A DNA stretch of 35,237 nucleotides from Guillardia theta CCMP2712. Its lineage: Eukaryota; Cryptophyceae; Pyrenomonadales; Geminigeraceae. The stretch lies in contig NW_005434397.1 of assembly GCF_000315625.1 (NCBI RefSeq), positions 1-35,237 of the forward strand, read 5' to 3'. The notes below the pieces were generated by a model that saw only the letters and a program-made list of their open reading frames with translations, was not told where the DNA came from and searched no databases. The translations under genes and the position numbers were made by a program. Positions 1 through 8,483 of this stretch are shown here, in pieces; positions within the stretch are counted from its first letter, which is position 1, and each line of letters opens with the position of its first letter.

Positions 1-3000
1 TCGAGGGCCTTCAACGAGGAACTGCAGAACACAGGTCTATCCGCTGCGGACATGCAGACCCTCGCATCCAGCATCAACACCTACGAGCAGCAGTATATCG
101 ACACCTTCCAGATGACTCTCAACGACAGGCGCAACCTGCAGACGGTGTCGATCCTCGGTGGAAGGCTCGGGGAGGGCCTCCTAGCAGGGACGACGCTGGG
201 GAGCAACGAGCACGCCGATGCCCTCCTCGACTACTGGCCAAGCCACTGGATCCACCCGACGGGTTACCATGTCACCACCGGCTGCCGGCACACGGAGACG
301 GCATACAGGGCATTCGACACCTGGATGTCCGTCGATTACGACACTGCCACCGACGAGCGCTACCTTGTGCTCGACACGCGGAGACTGCAGAACGAGACGC
401 TGCTTCGCAATTACTTTGGTGCCGCCTCCACCTGCAGCTCGGCATCCTACGGCATGCCCATGTGGGAGACCAACAACGTGAGGCTCCAAAGCCGATGGGC
501 CAGCGGGCAGAGGATGGATCCCACACAGCCCATCAAGGCGGACACCGCCCCCTCTGGCACCTTTGTGCAGTCCACGGCTGCAACGAGCTGGAGCGATGTC
601 CCAAGCAACGGCCGGCAGTCGGACCAATCCTTCCCATCGTCGGGCATGCTATACCGCTGGTGGCCAGGCATGCTCCCAGCGGTATCCTGGCCCCAGTCGA
701 GCACCGACCTGCAGCGCTACCGCCTCCCCAATCACACGGCGGTGGGATGGAACGGGGACTGCGGCCAGACCGACTTCTTTACCTGCACCGCGGACGGGGA
801 CTGCGTCTCACTCTATGGGGAGGGTTTCAAGTGCCTGAGGGCATGGTCGGACGCGGAGGGGAAGGAGATGGACGGGGTGTGCGTAGTGCAGAATGCATTG
901 GCAATGGAATGCTACCAGAACTATCACTGCGGTGCTTCCGGAAGGGTCTGCACCGGCATGGGAACCTGTGTGGATCCGCACGTCATGCTGCGGAACTACG
1001 CCCCGTGGCCCGTGGAGATGCATGTCAATTCGGAGGCATGCGGCACGGAGACCCTCGGTCATTCACCCTGGCAGAACTCGCAGGACTTCCTCTCCCGGCA
1101 CGGGCTCTGCGGCTTCCGCTCCTGGTTCGAGTACGAGCAGCTGATCGCCCGCTCCGGGGTTGCGGGTGCTGCAACAGCGACACTGGCAAATATCCCCGAT
1201 GACATCCAATGGCCCAGCACAGACCCATACCTCACCGACGCGCAGATACGGCTCGACATGTTCGACCGCGGGATCCTGAAGATGGAGCCTCACACCTGCG
1301 ATATGGACTACCAGTTCCAGTTCCCATCCTGTGTCGGCAATCCATCCACCACCGTCGACGGCCTCGGGATCCCCTTGCCGGTGGAGGCACAGGGGGAGAC
1401 TACCAGGACCTGGGTCTCGTCGGGTGACAACAAGTGGTCCCTGCAGCTCTGCAAGCTCGGCAGCCTGGAGAGGAAGAGGACGGGATTCCTGGCCCCTTAC
1501 CAGGGGTACAACCGTGAGGACTCCTTTGGGAACATATCCCTCTCCCTCTCCATGTGCTCCGAACTGCAGATCTGCTTCTTGCAGGACTTCTATGTCATGG
1601 GATACAAGATGCAGGGCAGGCTGATCAACAGGCTCAACCTGCAGAACCTTGGCACGAGGAGGGATGCCTACACCCTGCAGGATGCACTGTATTGCGGCAG
1701 TGCCGGATATCTTGTGGATCTGTCAACCTCCTCCACAACCCTGACGGATGGGGTCCCATGCCGTATGGACCCATTGACCAACCCCATCGCGCGCATGCTA
1801 TGCGAGGACTACGACGTCCTCAAGGCCTCCTGTCAGTTCAATCCTTCGTACATCAACGAGCAGGCAGTAGGCACCCTCTGCCGCTACTACAAATACAGCT
1901 ATGCATTGGCAGACCGGAACAAGGTGGCAAGCGCGCTGAACGATATCCTGCTCCGTGGTTTCAAGCGAGGTTTCAACACCTGGGAGGAGTACCAGCAGCA
2001 AGCAGTGTGCATCGCGAATGTGTACAATACGATGTCGCTCTACGCGCAGTCCGAATCAACCAACGAGGCAACACAGTGGTATGCATACGAGTTCGAGCCC
2101 GGGGTGCCCACCTACTTCTACCCCTACATGACGCTGTACTTTTATGATGACGCCTCACAGATGGAGATCCCGATGAAATGGTGGGCGCAGTGCGTCATTC
2201 TAGACGGCGACGTGAACATCGACGGCATGATCGCCGGCAACATCGATCAAGTGCCCTGTGCGGGCTGGAAGAACTCACACACCGCGGGCTATCAACCATC
2301 GACGGTGAGGCAATTCCTGATGATGGCCAATGCGCTGTACTTGCAATCATCGAGGCGGGCGGTGGTGAACCAAGACCAGATTGCCCTCAGCATCTACGAC
2401 ACGCTGTACTCGAAGCTGCTCCAAGCGCAGGCCGACGTCACGGCAGCGATGGGCTATTCCTCGCACCCTGAGTACATCAACCTGACTTACGTGCAGCTGC
2501 GCAAGCTCCAGAGCCGTTACAACCACGATTGGGCGTACAACCAATACACCACCTCGAGCGATGTCATCTCCGACAGCACCAAGATCACCAACACGGACCC
2601 TGTCTATCAGGACGACGGCGGGCTCCCAGCCGACGACGGAATCCCAGCGCTGCTCACCCAGGTCCTGCACTTCATCCTCAGCGGTGACATCAACCTGGGA
2701 TACGCCGCTGCCAACTCGGGGGTGAACCGCACGGCGAGGGCAAACCTGGCATTCCAGAGGGCGGATTTCGCGGCAGACTTCCTGTCTCGAGACAAGCAGT
2801 ACTTCGATGCCACCAGCGGCATCCTGCAGTACAACTTCCCGAATATCTTCCGGCGATTCCTAGACTCGGAGCTCGACTCGATCCTGTCCTCCGTGCTGCG
2901 TGAAGATGAGCCGCTGGAGGATTTTACCTACGGAGACGTGCAATACAACGGTGCACTGTTTCGAAGGTATCAGAGCCTCATACGGGACAACACGCTGCAA

Positions 3001-3975
3001 ACCACCGCATGCCTGTACAGCAACTTCCCCGGTTACGAGCCTGGGATCACCAAGAACCTGGATCAAGATCCCGAGGTTCGACTGTGTGACTCTGCGCAGA
3101 ACTGCCGTTCCATCAATGTCTGCAATCCAACCCCATCCTACGACCAACGCACGGGGCAGTCCTGCGATTTGCTTCATGCTTCGCAGGATGACAGGTGCAC
3201 CAACACGTACCTCAACGCCCCAGGGGTGAACGGTGGGAATAACATCTCCATGCAGACGCATTGCAAGCAGTTCCTCTTTGTGCGGGACATACAAAGCGCC
3301 GTCAACCCTTCGCTGGCCTCGGTGCAGTTCACAACCATTGATCTCGACGTCACCAACCCAGCTGGCGACATCTGCTTGCAACGTGGCACTTCCACATCGA
3401 CTGGCCCCAGGTTGGACCGCACGGACCTGACAGGGAACCGGCAGGTGATTGGCGGGTATATGGATTCGACGACGTACTCGCGGGTGTACGTCAACGGCAG
3501 GCCGGGGGACGCGACGGTGATCTCACAGATGGTCTCCTCGGCGGACGGCTATATCGAGGTTGGGGGGCTGTTCGAGGGGTACATTCAGGAGATCCTCGTC
3601 TTTAACAAGAAGCTGAACAGCTCGCAGACGTCGTCTGTCAATCAGTACCTCTCGAAGAAGTGGTCCATCAGCCCGCGCGTGATGGACTCGGACTCGGACG
3701 GCACGATGGACTGGTGGGATGCGGAGAGCGGGGCGATCCCGTGCCATGCGTGCCCTCCCGGCCAGCGCCTCTCTTACGGCACCTGCGTGTCCTGCGTCGC
3801 TGGCAAGTATGGCCCTCACGGGGACTCCTGCGCGTGGTGTCCGATCTCTTCCAACATCGTCGGCGCCTCCTCGAAGGGCCAGTGCTCCTGCGGGCCTGGC
3901 TACTACCGCTACTCGGCGGACCGGTGCATGGAGTGCCCGGCGGGGTTCTACTGCCCGGCGATGTGCAGCGGGTGA
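1..3975 (+). CDS. Large extracellular-type protein, 5' end missing; LamG-like domain and cysteine-rich tail
   Basis: The reading frame is open from base 1, so the ATG at 52 is probably internal and the gene begins outside the window; 1324 residues are visible. The first roughly 1100 residues are rich in aromatic residues, Asn and scattered Cys, and I do not recognise them. Residues about 1121-1224 resemble a concanavalin/LamG-like fold (YVNGRPGD, then GYIQEILVFNKKL and NQYLSKKW, the usual C-terminal signature). Next comes an acidic calcium-loop motif, DSDSDGTMDWWD, like a thrombospondin type 3 or EF-hand loop. The tail (residues about 1248-1324) is one to two cysteine-rich units of the GCC2/GCC3 (ephrin-receptor-like) type. 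It ends abruptly at CPAMCSG with no membrane anchor. The tail resembles the repeats of the two other cysteine-repeat genes here, suggesting a shared surface or virion-fibre role; that role is inference. Confidence 0.85.
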   Translation, partial: SRAFNEELQNTGLSAADMQTLASSINTYEQQYIDTFQMTLNDRRNLQTVSILGGRLGEGLLAGTTLGSNEHADALLDYWPSHWIHPTGYHVTTGCRHTETAYRAFDTWMSVDYDTATDERYLVLDTRRLQNETLLRNYFGAASTCSSASYGMPMWETNNVRLQSRWASGQRMDPTQPIKADTAPSGTFVQSTAATSWSDVPSNGRQSDQSFPSSGMLYRWWPGMLPAVSWPQSSTDLQRYRLPNHTAVGWNGDCGQTDFFTCTADGDCVSLYGEGFKCLRAWSDAEGKEMDGVCVVQNALAMECYQNYHCGASGRVCTGMGTCVDPHVMLRNYAPWPVEMHVNSEACGTETLGHSPWQNSQDFLSRHGLCGFRSWFEYEQLIARSGVAGAATATLANIPDDIQWPSTDPYLTDAQIRLDMFDRGILKMEPHTCDMDYQFQFPSCVGNPSTTVDGLGIPLPVEAQGETTRTWVSSGDNKWSLQLCKLGSLERKRTGFLAPYQGYNREDSFGNISLSLSMCSELQICFLQDFYVMGYKMQGRLINRLNLQNLGTRRDAYTLQDALYCGSAGYLVDLSTSSTTLTDGVPCRMDPLTNPIARMLCEDYDVLKASCQFNPSYINEQAVGTLCRYYKYSYALADRNKVASALNDILLRGFKRGFNTWEEYQQQAVCIANVYNTMSLYAQSESTNEATQWYAYEFEPGVPTYFYPYMTLYFYDDASQMEIPMKWWAQCVILDGDVNIDGMIAGNIDQVPCAGWKNSHTAGYQPSTVRQFLMMANALYLQSSRRAVVNQDQIALSIYDTLYSKLLQAQADVTAAMGYSSHPEYINLTYVQLRKLQSRYNHDWAYNQYTTSSDVISDSTKITNTDPVYQDDGGLPADDGIPALLTQVLHFILSGDINLGYAAANSGVNRTARANLAFQRADFAADFLSRDKQYFDATSGILQYNFPNIFRRFLDSELDSILSSVLREDEPLEDFTYGDVQYNGALFRRYQSLIRDNTLQTTACLYSNFPGYEPGITKNLDQDPEVRLCDSAQNCRSINVCNPTPSYDQRTGQSCDLLHASQDDRCTNTYLNAPGVNGGNNISMQTHCKQFLFVRDIQSAVNPSLASVQFTTIDLDVTNPAGDICLQRGTSTSTGPRLDRTDLTGNRQVIGGYMDSTTYSRVYVNGRPGDATVISQMVSSADGYIEVGGLFEGYIQEILVFNKKLNSSQTSSVNQYLSKKWSISPRVMDSDSDGTMDWWDAESGAIPCHACPPGQRLSYGTCVSCVAGKYGPHGDSCAWCPISSNIVGASSKGQCSCGPGYYRYSADRCMECPAGFYCPAMCSG

Positions 3976-4007
3976 TTTTTAGGGTAGATTCGGGTGGTAT
4001 TTGAGAC

Positions 4008-4013
4008 TATATG
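4008..4013 (+). promoter_or_regulatory. TATA-like element upstream of the gene at 4039
   Basis: TATATG lies 26 bases before the ATG at 4039, in a 63-base AT-rich gap. The spacing matches TATA-like elements in front of several other genes in this window. Confidence 0.4.
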
Positions 4014-4023
4014 TTTGATTGTT

Positions 4024-4029
4024 AATAAA
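4024..4029 (+). terminator. AATAAA polyadenylation-type signal of the first gene
   Basis: AATAAA lies 49 bases behind the stop codon at 3973-3975, inside the leader of the next gene. Similar hexamers follow four other genes in the window on the proper strand. Confidence 0.45.
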
Positions 4030-4038
4030 TTGTGAGAA

Positions 4039-6843
4039 ATGTCGAGGTGGTGGCTGCTGCTGTTGCTTGCGAGATATGTCTCCCCTAGCATTATCGCATG
4101 GGACCAGACACATCAGTGCACGGCAAACACATACTTTTATTCCAATGATAACGGTGTGGAATATTCTGGGATCATGCCAAGATGGATGCGATGGTTGTTG
4201 GATGAAAACAACAATCGCATAACCAAATCCGCTTTTGGTGTGTATGGCAATGATCAGACCGTTGGCATGGCTGCGGTCTTTGATTCACAATCAGACGTAT
4301 GTGCAGCGACAGGTGGAAATAGCGGTTGTTCCCGTGCCTGTTTATCGAATTATTATGGTGTAGTGCTGGATATGACTGTGTCGGCTCATGTTAATTTTGT
4401 TCGATTCTACAGCAATGCAGACTGTACCATTAGCAGTGCAGACAGCACAGGTTTTGAAGTGTATGTCAGTGACCAATACACTGCTGAATACGTTTCGGCA
4501 TATTTATATGAAGCTGTAGCAAGTTATGCCCATTATTGTGGGCAAATTGGGGGGTATTCCAATGGATATTCAGATGTGAATTGTGATTGGACAGGGAGGT
4601 ATGTTATGGTGATCAAACAGCGAACAAGCGACTATTCTGCCACTTGGTTTTCAGAGATCCACCCCTACGGATGCTGGGATTGTGCCGAGGGAAAGTATTC
4701 AGGAACGGGAGCCACTTTGTGTCTGTCCTGCAGTGCCGGTCAATACAGGAACAGGAGCGTATCGGTATGCACGGCCTGCCCTCCATTGAGCTACAACCCT
4801 GTCTCAGCAAGCTCCTGTCTGCACTGCCCGCCGGGCAAGTTCGCGAGCCCCACGGCCACTGGCCTGACAGCATGCACACAGTGCAACGCCGGGTATACCT
4901 CTGGGACGGCGGCATCGGTGTGCTCGGCATGCACGGCGGGCAAGTATAGCGCGTACGGGGACACGGTTTGCAGCACCTGCCCCGGTGGTAGCATCACCAA
5001 CGCGGCCGCACAGGCAGCCTGTGTTGCTTGCCTCGTGGGAACCTATGCCACCTCGGGCAGCTCTGTATGCAGCGCCTGTGCCGCCGGGTACTACTCGGGT
5101 GCGAACCGGGCGTTTTGCACCGCCTGTGACATTGGGCAGACCTCCATCTCTCCGTTCTCGGCCTGCAGTGATTGTGTTCCGGGCAGCTTCAGCAGCAGCA
5201 CGGCGAGCAGCATCTGCAGGGCTTGCAGCGTGGGGACGTTTACGAATGTGACGAGGATGTCGTACTGCATGCTTTGCACGGCAGGCAAGGCCACCTACCC
5301 CACCAACGGCTATACCTCTGCCGGGTCCTTGACGACGTGTGCGAACTGCGCGCTGGGCTACATATCCGTGACTGTGCAGTCGGGCTTCTGCACTGATTGT
5401 GGCATCACGGGATACACTGCAGTGGTGGGTTCTACCGCCTGCCTGTCGTGTGATGCTGGGACCTGGAGGGTGACGGGGCGCTCCTCTTGTGATTCCTTTT
5501 GCACCGCGGGCAACTACCTCTGCCCTCAGGGTGACAGCCAGCTGTGCTGCGCCTGCAATGCTGGCAAGTATGTTGCGTATCCCAAGGCCGACTCCGCCAC
5601 CCATTGCCAGAACTGCACACCTGGAGGGTTCAGCGGGGCGGGTGCGTCGGTCTGCACAAAATGCAGCAAGGGGTATTACGAGGACAGGTTTGCATCCACT
5701 GCCTGCAAGGGCTGCGAGAATGGCAAGTACGCCGCCTTGACTGGGACGATCCAATGCAACGGCTGCCCATCGCAGGCATACACGAATTCACCGTCTTCCG
5801 CCTGCTGGCTGTGCAGCCCTGGAACCTACCAGCGCATGACAAACGCGAGCTTCTGCTGGGGCTGCCCGAGTGGATCCTACGCGACAGCCTACGGGCAGGC
5901 CTCGATCTCGTCCTGCTCTGCCTGCGGCCCTGGAAAGTATGCGAGCGGGACCGGGCAGAGTGTCTGCAGCGCCTGTCCCCTGGGCAAGTACTCGGATGTT
6001 TCAGGGTCCGTTCTGTGCATTCCCTGTCCGCAGGGCACCTTTGCGGGCAGCACTGGCCTGACGGTCTGCCAGAAGTGCTCGGCGGGTTCTTCCGGAATAA
6101 TAAGCGCTACTTCGTGTCAGACGTGTCCCCTATACTCGTCAACTCTGCAAGATTCATCTACATCCCTGACCGATTGCAAATGTCCAGCAGGATACAGTGG
6201 ACCAGATCATAGTCCTTGTACAGCCTGCGCAGTCGGAGAATATAAAATCTCAATGGGATCTGATGCTTGTCAATATTGTCCTTCCCACAGTACAACCTTG
6301 CAGGTAGCATCCAATTCTTTTGAGGATTGCAAATGTATGGCGGGGTACACTGGACCCGATGGTGGGCCTTGCACAGCCTGCCCAGTCGGAAAATATAAAA
6401 ACCTAACAGGATCTGATGCTTGTCAATATTGTCCTTCCCACAGTACAACCTTGCAGGTAGCATCCAATTCTTCTGAGGATTGCACATGTGTGGCGGGGTA
6501 CACTGGACCCGATGGTGGGCCTTGCACAGCCTGCCCAGTCGGAAAATATAAAACCCTAACAGGATCTGATGCTTGTCAAAGCTGTCCTACAGGCAGTACA
6601 AACTCAGGACAAGCATCTACTTCTCTTGCATCTTGTACATGTAACAGTGGATATTGCAGTAATCCATTAATTTTATCAAGTTCAGGACAATCCCGAAATG
6701 TATGCCCAACCACTGAATATTGCGCACCATGTACTAATCGGTATTATTATTTAGTTGTTGGGATTACCTATTATTATCTTGGTTATGCATGTGGACATGT
6801 GTCTTGTTATAAACTGTCTGGCAGTGCGTGCACGATCAATTGA
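4039..6843 (+). CDS. Secreted cysteine-repeat (GCC2/GCC3, ephrin-receptor-like) protein with galactose-binding-like N-terminus
   Basis: 934 residues. The start gives a good signal peptide (basic MSR, then WWLLLLLA, with a likely cut near residue 21). Residues 22-210 look like a galactose-binding/F5-8C or fucolectin-type sandwich: VRFYSNADC in the middle, GRYVMVIKQ near the end, closing at WFSEIHPYGC. From about residue 211 onward there are Cys-rich units of roughly 50 residues of the form CxxCPxGxY...C.C..G, the GCC2/GCC3 type, usually disulphide-bonded and extracellular. Composition is mosaic: about 4039-4700 and 6105-6843 are AT-rich, while 4740-6100 is GC-rich like the rest of the window. 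The last part ends in a Tyr-rich segment and SACTIN. No membrane anchor is seen. Directly behind the stop an in-frame cysteine-rich remnant follows. A role as secreted or virion-surface adhesin is inferred from the domains. Confidence 0.85.
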   Translation: MSRWWLLLLLARYVSPSIIAWDQTHQCTANTYFYSNDNGVEYSGIMPRWMRWLLDENNNRITKSAFGVYGNDQTVGMAAVFDSQSDVCAATGGNSGCSRACLSNYYGVVLDMTVSAHVNFVRFYSNADCTISSADSTGFEVYVSDQYTAEYVSAYLYEAVASYAHYCGQIGGYSNGYSDVNCDWTGRYVMVIKQRTSDYSATWFSEIHPYGCWDCAEGKYSGTGATLCLSCSAGQYRNRSVSVCTACPPLSYNPVSASSCLHCPPGKFASPTATGLTACTQCNAGYTSGTAASVCSACTAGKYSAYGDTVCSTCPGGSITNAAAQAACVACLVGTYATSGSSVCSACAAGYYSGANRAFCTACDIGQTSISPFSACSDCVPGSFSSSTASSICRACSVGTFTNVTRMSYCMLCTAGKATYPTNGYTSAGSLTTCANCALGYISVTVQSGFCTDCGITGYTAVVGSTACLSCDAGTWRVTGRSSCDSFCTAGNYLCPQGDSQLCCACNAGKYVAYPKADSATHCQNCTPGGFSGAGASVCTKCSKGYYEDRFASTACKGCENGKYAALTGTIQCNGCPSQAYTNSPSSACWLCSPGTYQRMTNASFCWGCPSGSYATAYGQASISSCSACGPGKYASGTGQSVCSACPLGKYSDVSGSVLCIPCPQGTFAGSTGLTVCQKCSAGSSGIISATSCQTCPLYSSTLQDSSTSLTDCKCPAGYSGPDHSPCTACAVGEYKISMGSDACQYCPSHSTTLQVASNSFEDCKCMAGYTGPDGGPCTACPVGKYKNLTGSDACQYCPSHSTTLQVASNSSEDCTCVAGYTGPDGGPCTACPVGKYKTLTGSDACQSCPTGSTNSGQASTSLASCTCNSGYCSNPLILSSSGQSRNVCPTTEYCAPCTNRYYYLVVGITYYYLGYACGHVSCYKLSGSACTIN
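6190..6648 (+). repeat. Tandem 153-base repeat (51 codons) inside the cysteine-repeat gene
   Basis: Three consecutive units of 153 bases. The motif GATGCTTGTCAA starts at 6262, 6415 and 6568. Units beginning at 6262 and 6415 are almost identical over long stretches (both encode the CQYCPSHSTTLQVASN stretch), whereas the other units in this gene are strongly diverged, so this is a recent in-frame duplication of one 51-residue cysteine module. Confidence 0.85.
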
Positions 6844-7005
6844 ACCGCTTCTACAACGATCACGAGTATATTTTCCCTCACCGTGTACGACTGCGTGAAG
6901 TTCTGTCCCGTCCTCTGCACGCGCTGCCCGGCCAACAGCACCACGCTGGCATTCGCAAGCACGAGCGTTGCGGATTGTCTGCATCTCGCAAACCTGGTTA
7001 TTTAA
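6844..7005 (+). pseudogene. In-frame cysteine-repeat remnant behind the TGA of the preceding gene
   Basis: After the TGA at 6841-6843 the same frame continues for 53 residues to a TAA at 7003-7005. The middle reads CPVLCTRCPANSTTLAF followed by STSVADC, which is an unmistakable GCC2/GCC3 unit in GC-rich codons, unlike the AT-rich coding just upstream. It ends without the usual CxCxxG continuation. Either this is the leftover 3' end of an older GC-rich gene separated by a new stop, or the TGA is read through. I favour a remnant. Confidence 0.65.
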
Positions 7006-7008
7006 TGC
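6999..7008 (+). promoter_or_regulatory. AT-rich TATA-like element upstream of the hydrolase gene
   Basis: TTATTTAATG lies 22-31 bases before the ATG at 7030 and overlaps the TAA that ends the cysteine remnant. It is the only AT-rich patch between the two genes. Confidence 0.4.
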
Positions 7009-7029
7009 AAAATCAGGGAATCGGGGAGA

Positions 7030-7668
7030 ATGGCTAGCTACAGCATCGAGGACGAGCCGGAGAAGCTCTCGGACATCAAGCCGATCCAGTGCGTCTTCGT
7101 GTTCCGCAAGCCCATCTTCCCATCGGACCGCCTCATCAAGTTCTTCGCGGGGCAGTACGTTCACATGGAGCTGCTGATGTTCCTTCCGGAGACCCCGGCG
7201 GACAGCCCCACCTTCACGACCTTCATGGGGGAGAGGTTTGGCATGTCGATCTCGCTCAAGCGCTTCTACAACGACGACGAGTACGTGGGCCTCCTGATGG
7301 ATCTCAACGCCGAGGACGCGGCACACCTCCTGGATTACATGACGGCGCTGACGGACGCGGCAGTGCCCTACAACTTCATCGACCTCACGCTGCAGCCCAT
7401 CAAGCGCGTGCTCAAGACCTCACCGCTCTTCAACGACGTCGAGAGCAAGAACCCGAGGGACTTCAAGAAGGTCTTCTGCTCGCAGGCCTTCACTCTCGCG
7501 ACCCGGGATGTGATCAAGGACGAGAGGTTCGACAGGCTGGTGCATGCCCTGCATCGGGAGAACAGCCGCCTTGTCACGCCGATGGACTTCTACCACATCA
7601 TCAGGCCTTATTGCAGGACGGTGGACATGGATGAGCTCCGCAACCTGAAGCTCAAGCTCAGGTCATGA
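7030..7668 (+). CDS. Probable permuted NlpC/P60-type (YiiX/poxvirus G6-like) papain-fold hydrolase
   Basis: 212 residues. The order of motifs is that of circularly permuted NlpC/P60 enzymes, in which His precedes the nucleophile: GQYVHMELLMF (His45, Glu47), then VPYNFIDL (Tyr114, like the YD motif of YiiX relatives), then KKVFCSQAF (Cys150 followed by Ser-Gln, comparable with the family's CSE). Known relatives include bacterial YiiX/YaeF and poxvirus G6; many are amidases, proteases or acyltransferases, and the viral ones are poorly understood. No signal peptide or membrane segment is seen, so it probably acts in the cytoplasm or virion. The ATG at 7030 is preceded by an AT-rich patch. Its last 11 bases overlap the 3' end of the convergent gene on the minus strand. 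The family call rests on motif order only; the substrate is unknown. Confidence 0.8.
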   Translation: MASYSIEDEPEKLSDIKPIQCVFVFRKPIFPSDRLIKFFAGQYVHMELLMFLPETPADSPTFTTFMGERFGMSISLKRFYNDDEYVGLLMDLNAEDAAHLLDYMTALTDAAVPYNFIDLTLQPIKRVLKTSPLFNDVESKNPRDFKKVFCSQAFTLATRDVIKDERFDRLVHALHRENSRLVTPMDFYHIIRPYCRTVDMDELRNLKLKLRS

Positions 7669-8365
7669 CGGATCTCGACTTCTGCTGGCTCTCGACGTGG
7701 ATGGAGAGCTTGACGTGGAGCACGGCCTGGCAGAAGATGTCGTACCAGCGGCGGATGACGTCGTCGCTCTCCTGGAAGATCCTGCAGAGCTGGTCCACCT
7801 CGTCGGTCTCCTGCTTGGCCACCCACGCCCTCACCTGGTTCTTGACGATGTGCTCGATCTTGCAGCAGAACCACAGGAAGAGGATGAAGGGGGTGAATTT
7901 CTGATGAACGATGATGCAGGAGACCTCCTTCCCCTTCCTCCCGACCTCCACACACGAGTCCGACCTGGTTCCAGAGATGCTGCAGATGTGCCAGCCGTTC
8001 CGCCTCCTGAGAGGTGGCGTGGAGCTGCTCATGATCTCAACGCACATGCGGTAGATCTTGTCCTTGCCCTGCGTCTGCAGGTTGTCTACCAGTGTGTAAA
8101 CCGACTTGATCTCCGTGGTTACGTGCACGATGCTGTTGTGCACCTTGATCGCCCACTTCTCCGCGTTATCCTTGCACTGCGAGAAGTACCGCTTGTACTG
8201 GTTGTCGTCACCGATGACCTCGAAGGCCTTGTTGCAGCAGTAATCCTTGAACTGGTCGTACGTGCAGCTGCAGGAACACCTCTTGACGACGTCCTTGTCA
8301 ACATCCTCGTGATCGCACGTTGCATGCGCGATCGTGCACAGATCTGAGATGAAATCCGCGCTCAT
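7658..8365 (-). CDS. Unrecognised cysteine-rich 235-residue protein
   Basis: 235 residues with about sixteen cysteines spread along the chain, including a cluster RCSCSC near residue 30, CC at 43-44 and CC at 167-168. There is no signal peptide. One hydrophobic stretch around residues 156-168 (FILFLWFCC) is shorter than a usual membrane helix and could be a buried strand or a membrane contact. The C-terminal 60 residues look helical and charged. I do not recognise a family. The ATG at 8365 is the first in frame. The gene ends tail-to-tail with the hydrolase gene, overlapping by 11 bases, and its upstream region (8366-8483) is shared with the divergent small gene at 8484. Codon use is GC-rich like the neighbours, which with conserved-looking hydrophobic/charged patterning supports real coding. 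Confidence 0.75.
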   Translation of the reverse strand: MSADFISDLCTIAHATCDHEDVDKDVVKRCSCSCTYDQFKDYCCNKAFEVIGDDNQYKRYFSQCKDNAEKWAIKVHNSIVHVTTEIKSVYTLVDNLQTQGKDKIYRMCVEIMSSSTPPLRRRNGWHICSISGTRSDSCVEVGRKGKEVSCIIVHQKFTPFILFLWFCCKIEHIVKNQVRAWVAKQETDEVDQLCRIFQESDDVIRRWYDIFCQAVLHVKLSIHVESQQKSRSVMT

Positions 8366-8446
8366 TTACACTGTAGCGGAACAGTGCCGGTGCGGGGGTT
8401 TGCAACGGCGAGCTTGGGGTTGTTTTTTTTTTGGGCAACGAACAGG

Positions 8447-8454
8447 TATAAAAA
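8447..8454 (+). promoter_or_regulatory. TATA box of the small gene at 8484
   Basis: TATAAAAA lies 30 bases before the ATG at 8484, within a 118-base divergent intergenic region that also holds a run of ten T (8423-8432). It is the cleanest TATA box in the window. Confidence 0.6.
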
Positions 8455-8483
8455 CCACTCCCTCCCCGGGGTCCCAATCACCG

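Noticed and set aside
4804-5754. Minus-strand frame (316 residues) within the second cysteine-repeat gene
   Set aside because: Shadow of the GC-rich middle of that gene; Ala/Arg-rich with no promoter.
6841-6843. Selenocysteine UGA
   Set aside because: Selenocysteine would be an odd fit in a cysteine-repeat tail, I see no SECIS-like hairpin downstream, and the composition break points to a remnant instead.
7697-8347. Plus-strand frame (216 residues) opposite the 235-residue cysteine-rich gene
   Set aside because: Both strands are open. The minus frame has a balanced composition, an ATG at the divergent promoter region and an ordinary tail-to-tail end, whereas the plus frame is Leu/Val/Asp/His-rich like other shadows.
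8423-8432. Run of ten T as transcription terminator
   Set aside because: No plus-strand gene ends just before it. It lies in a divergent promoter region.
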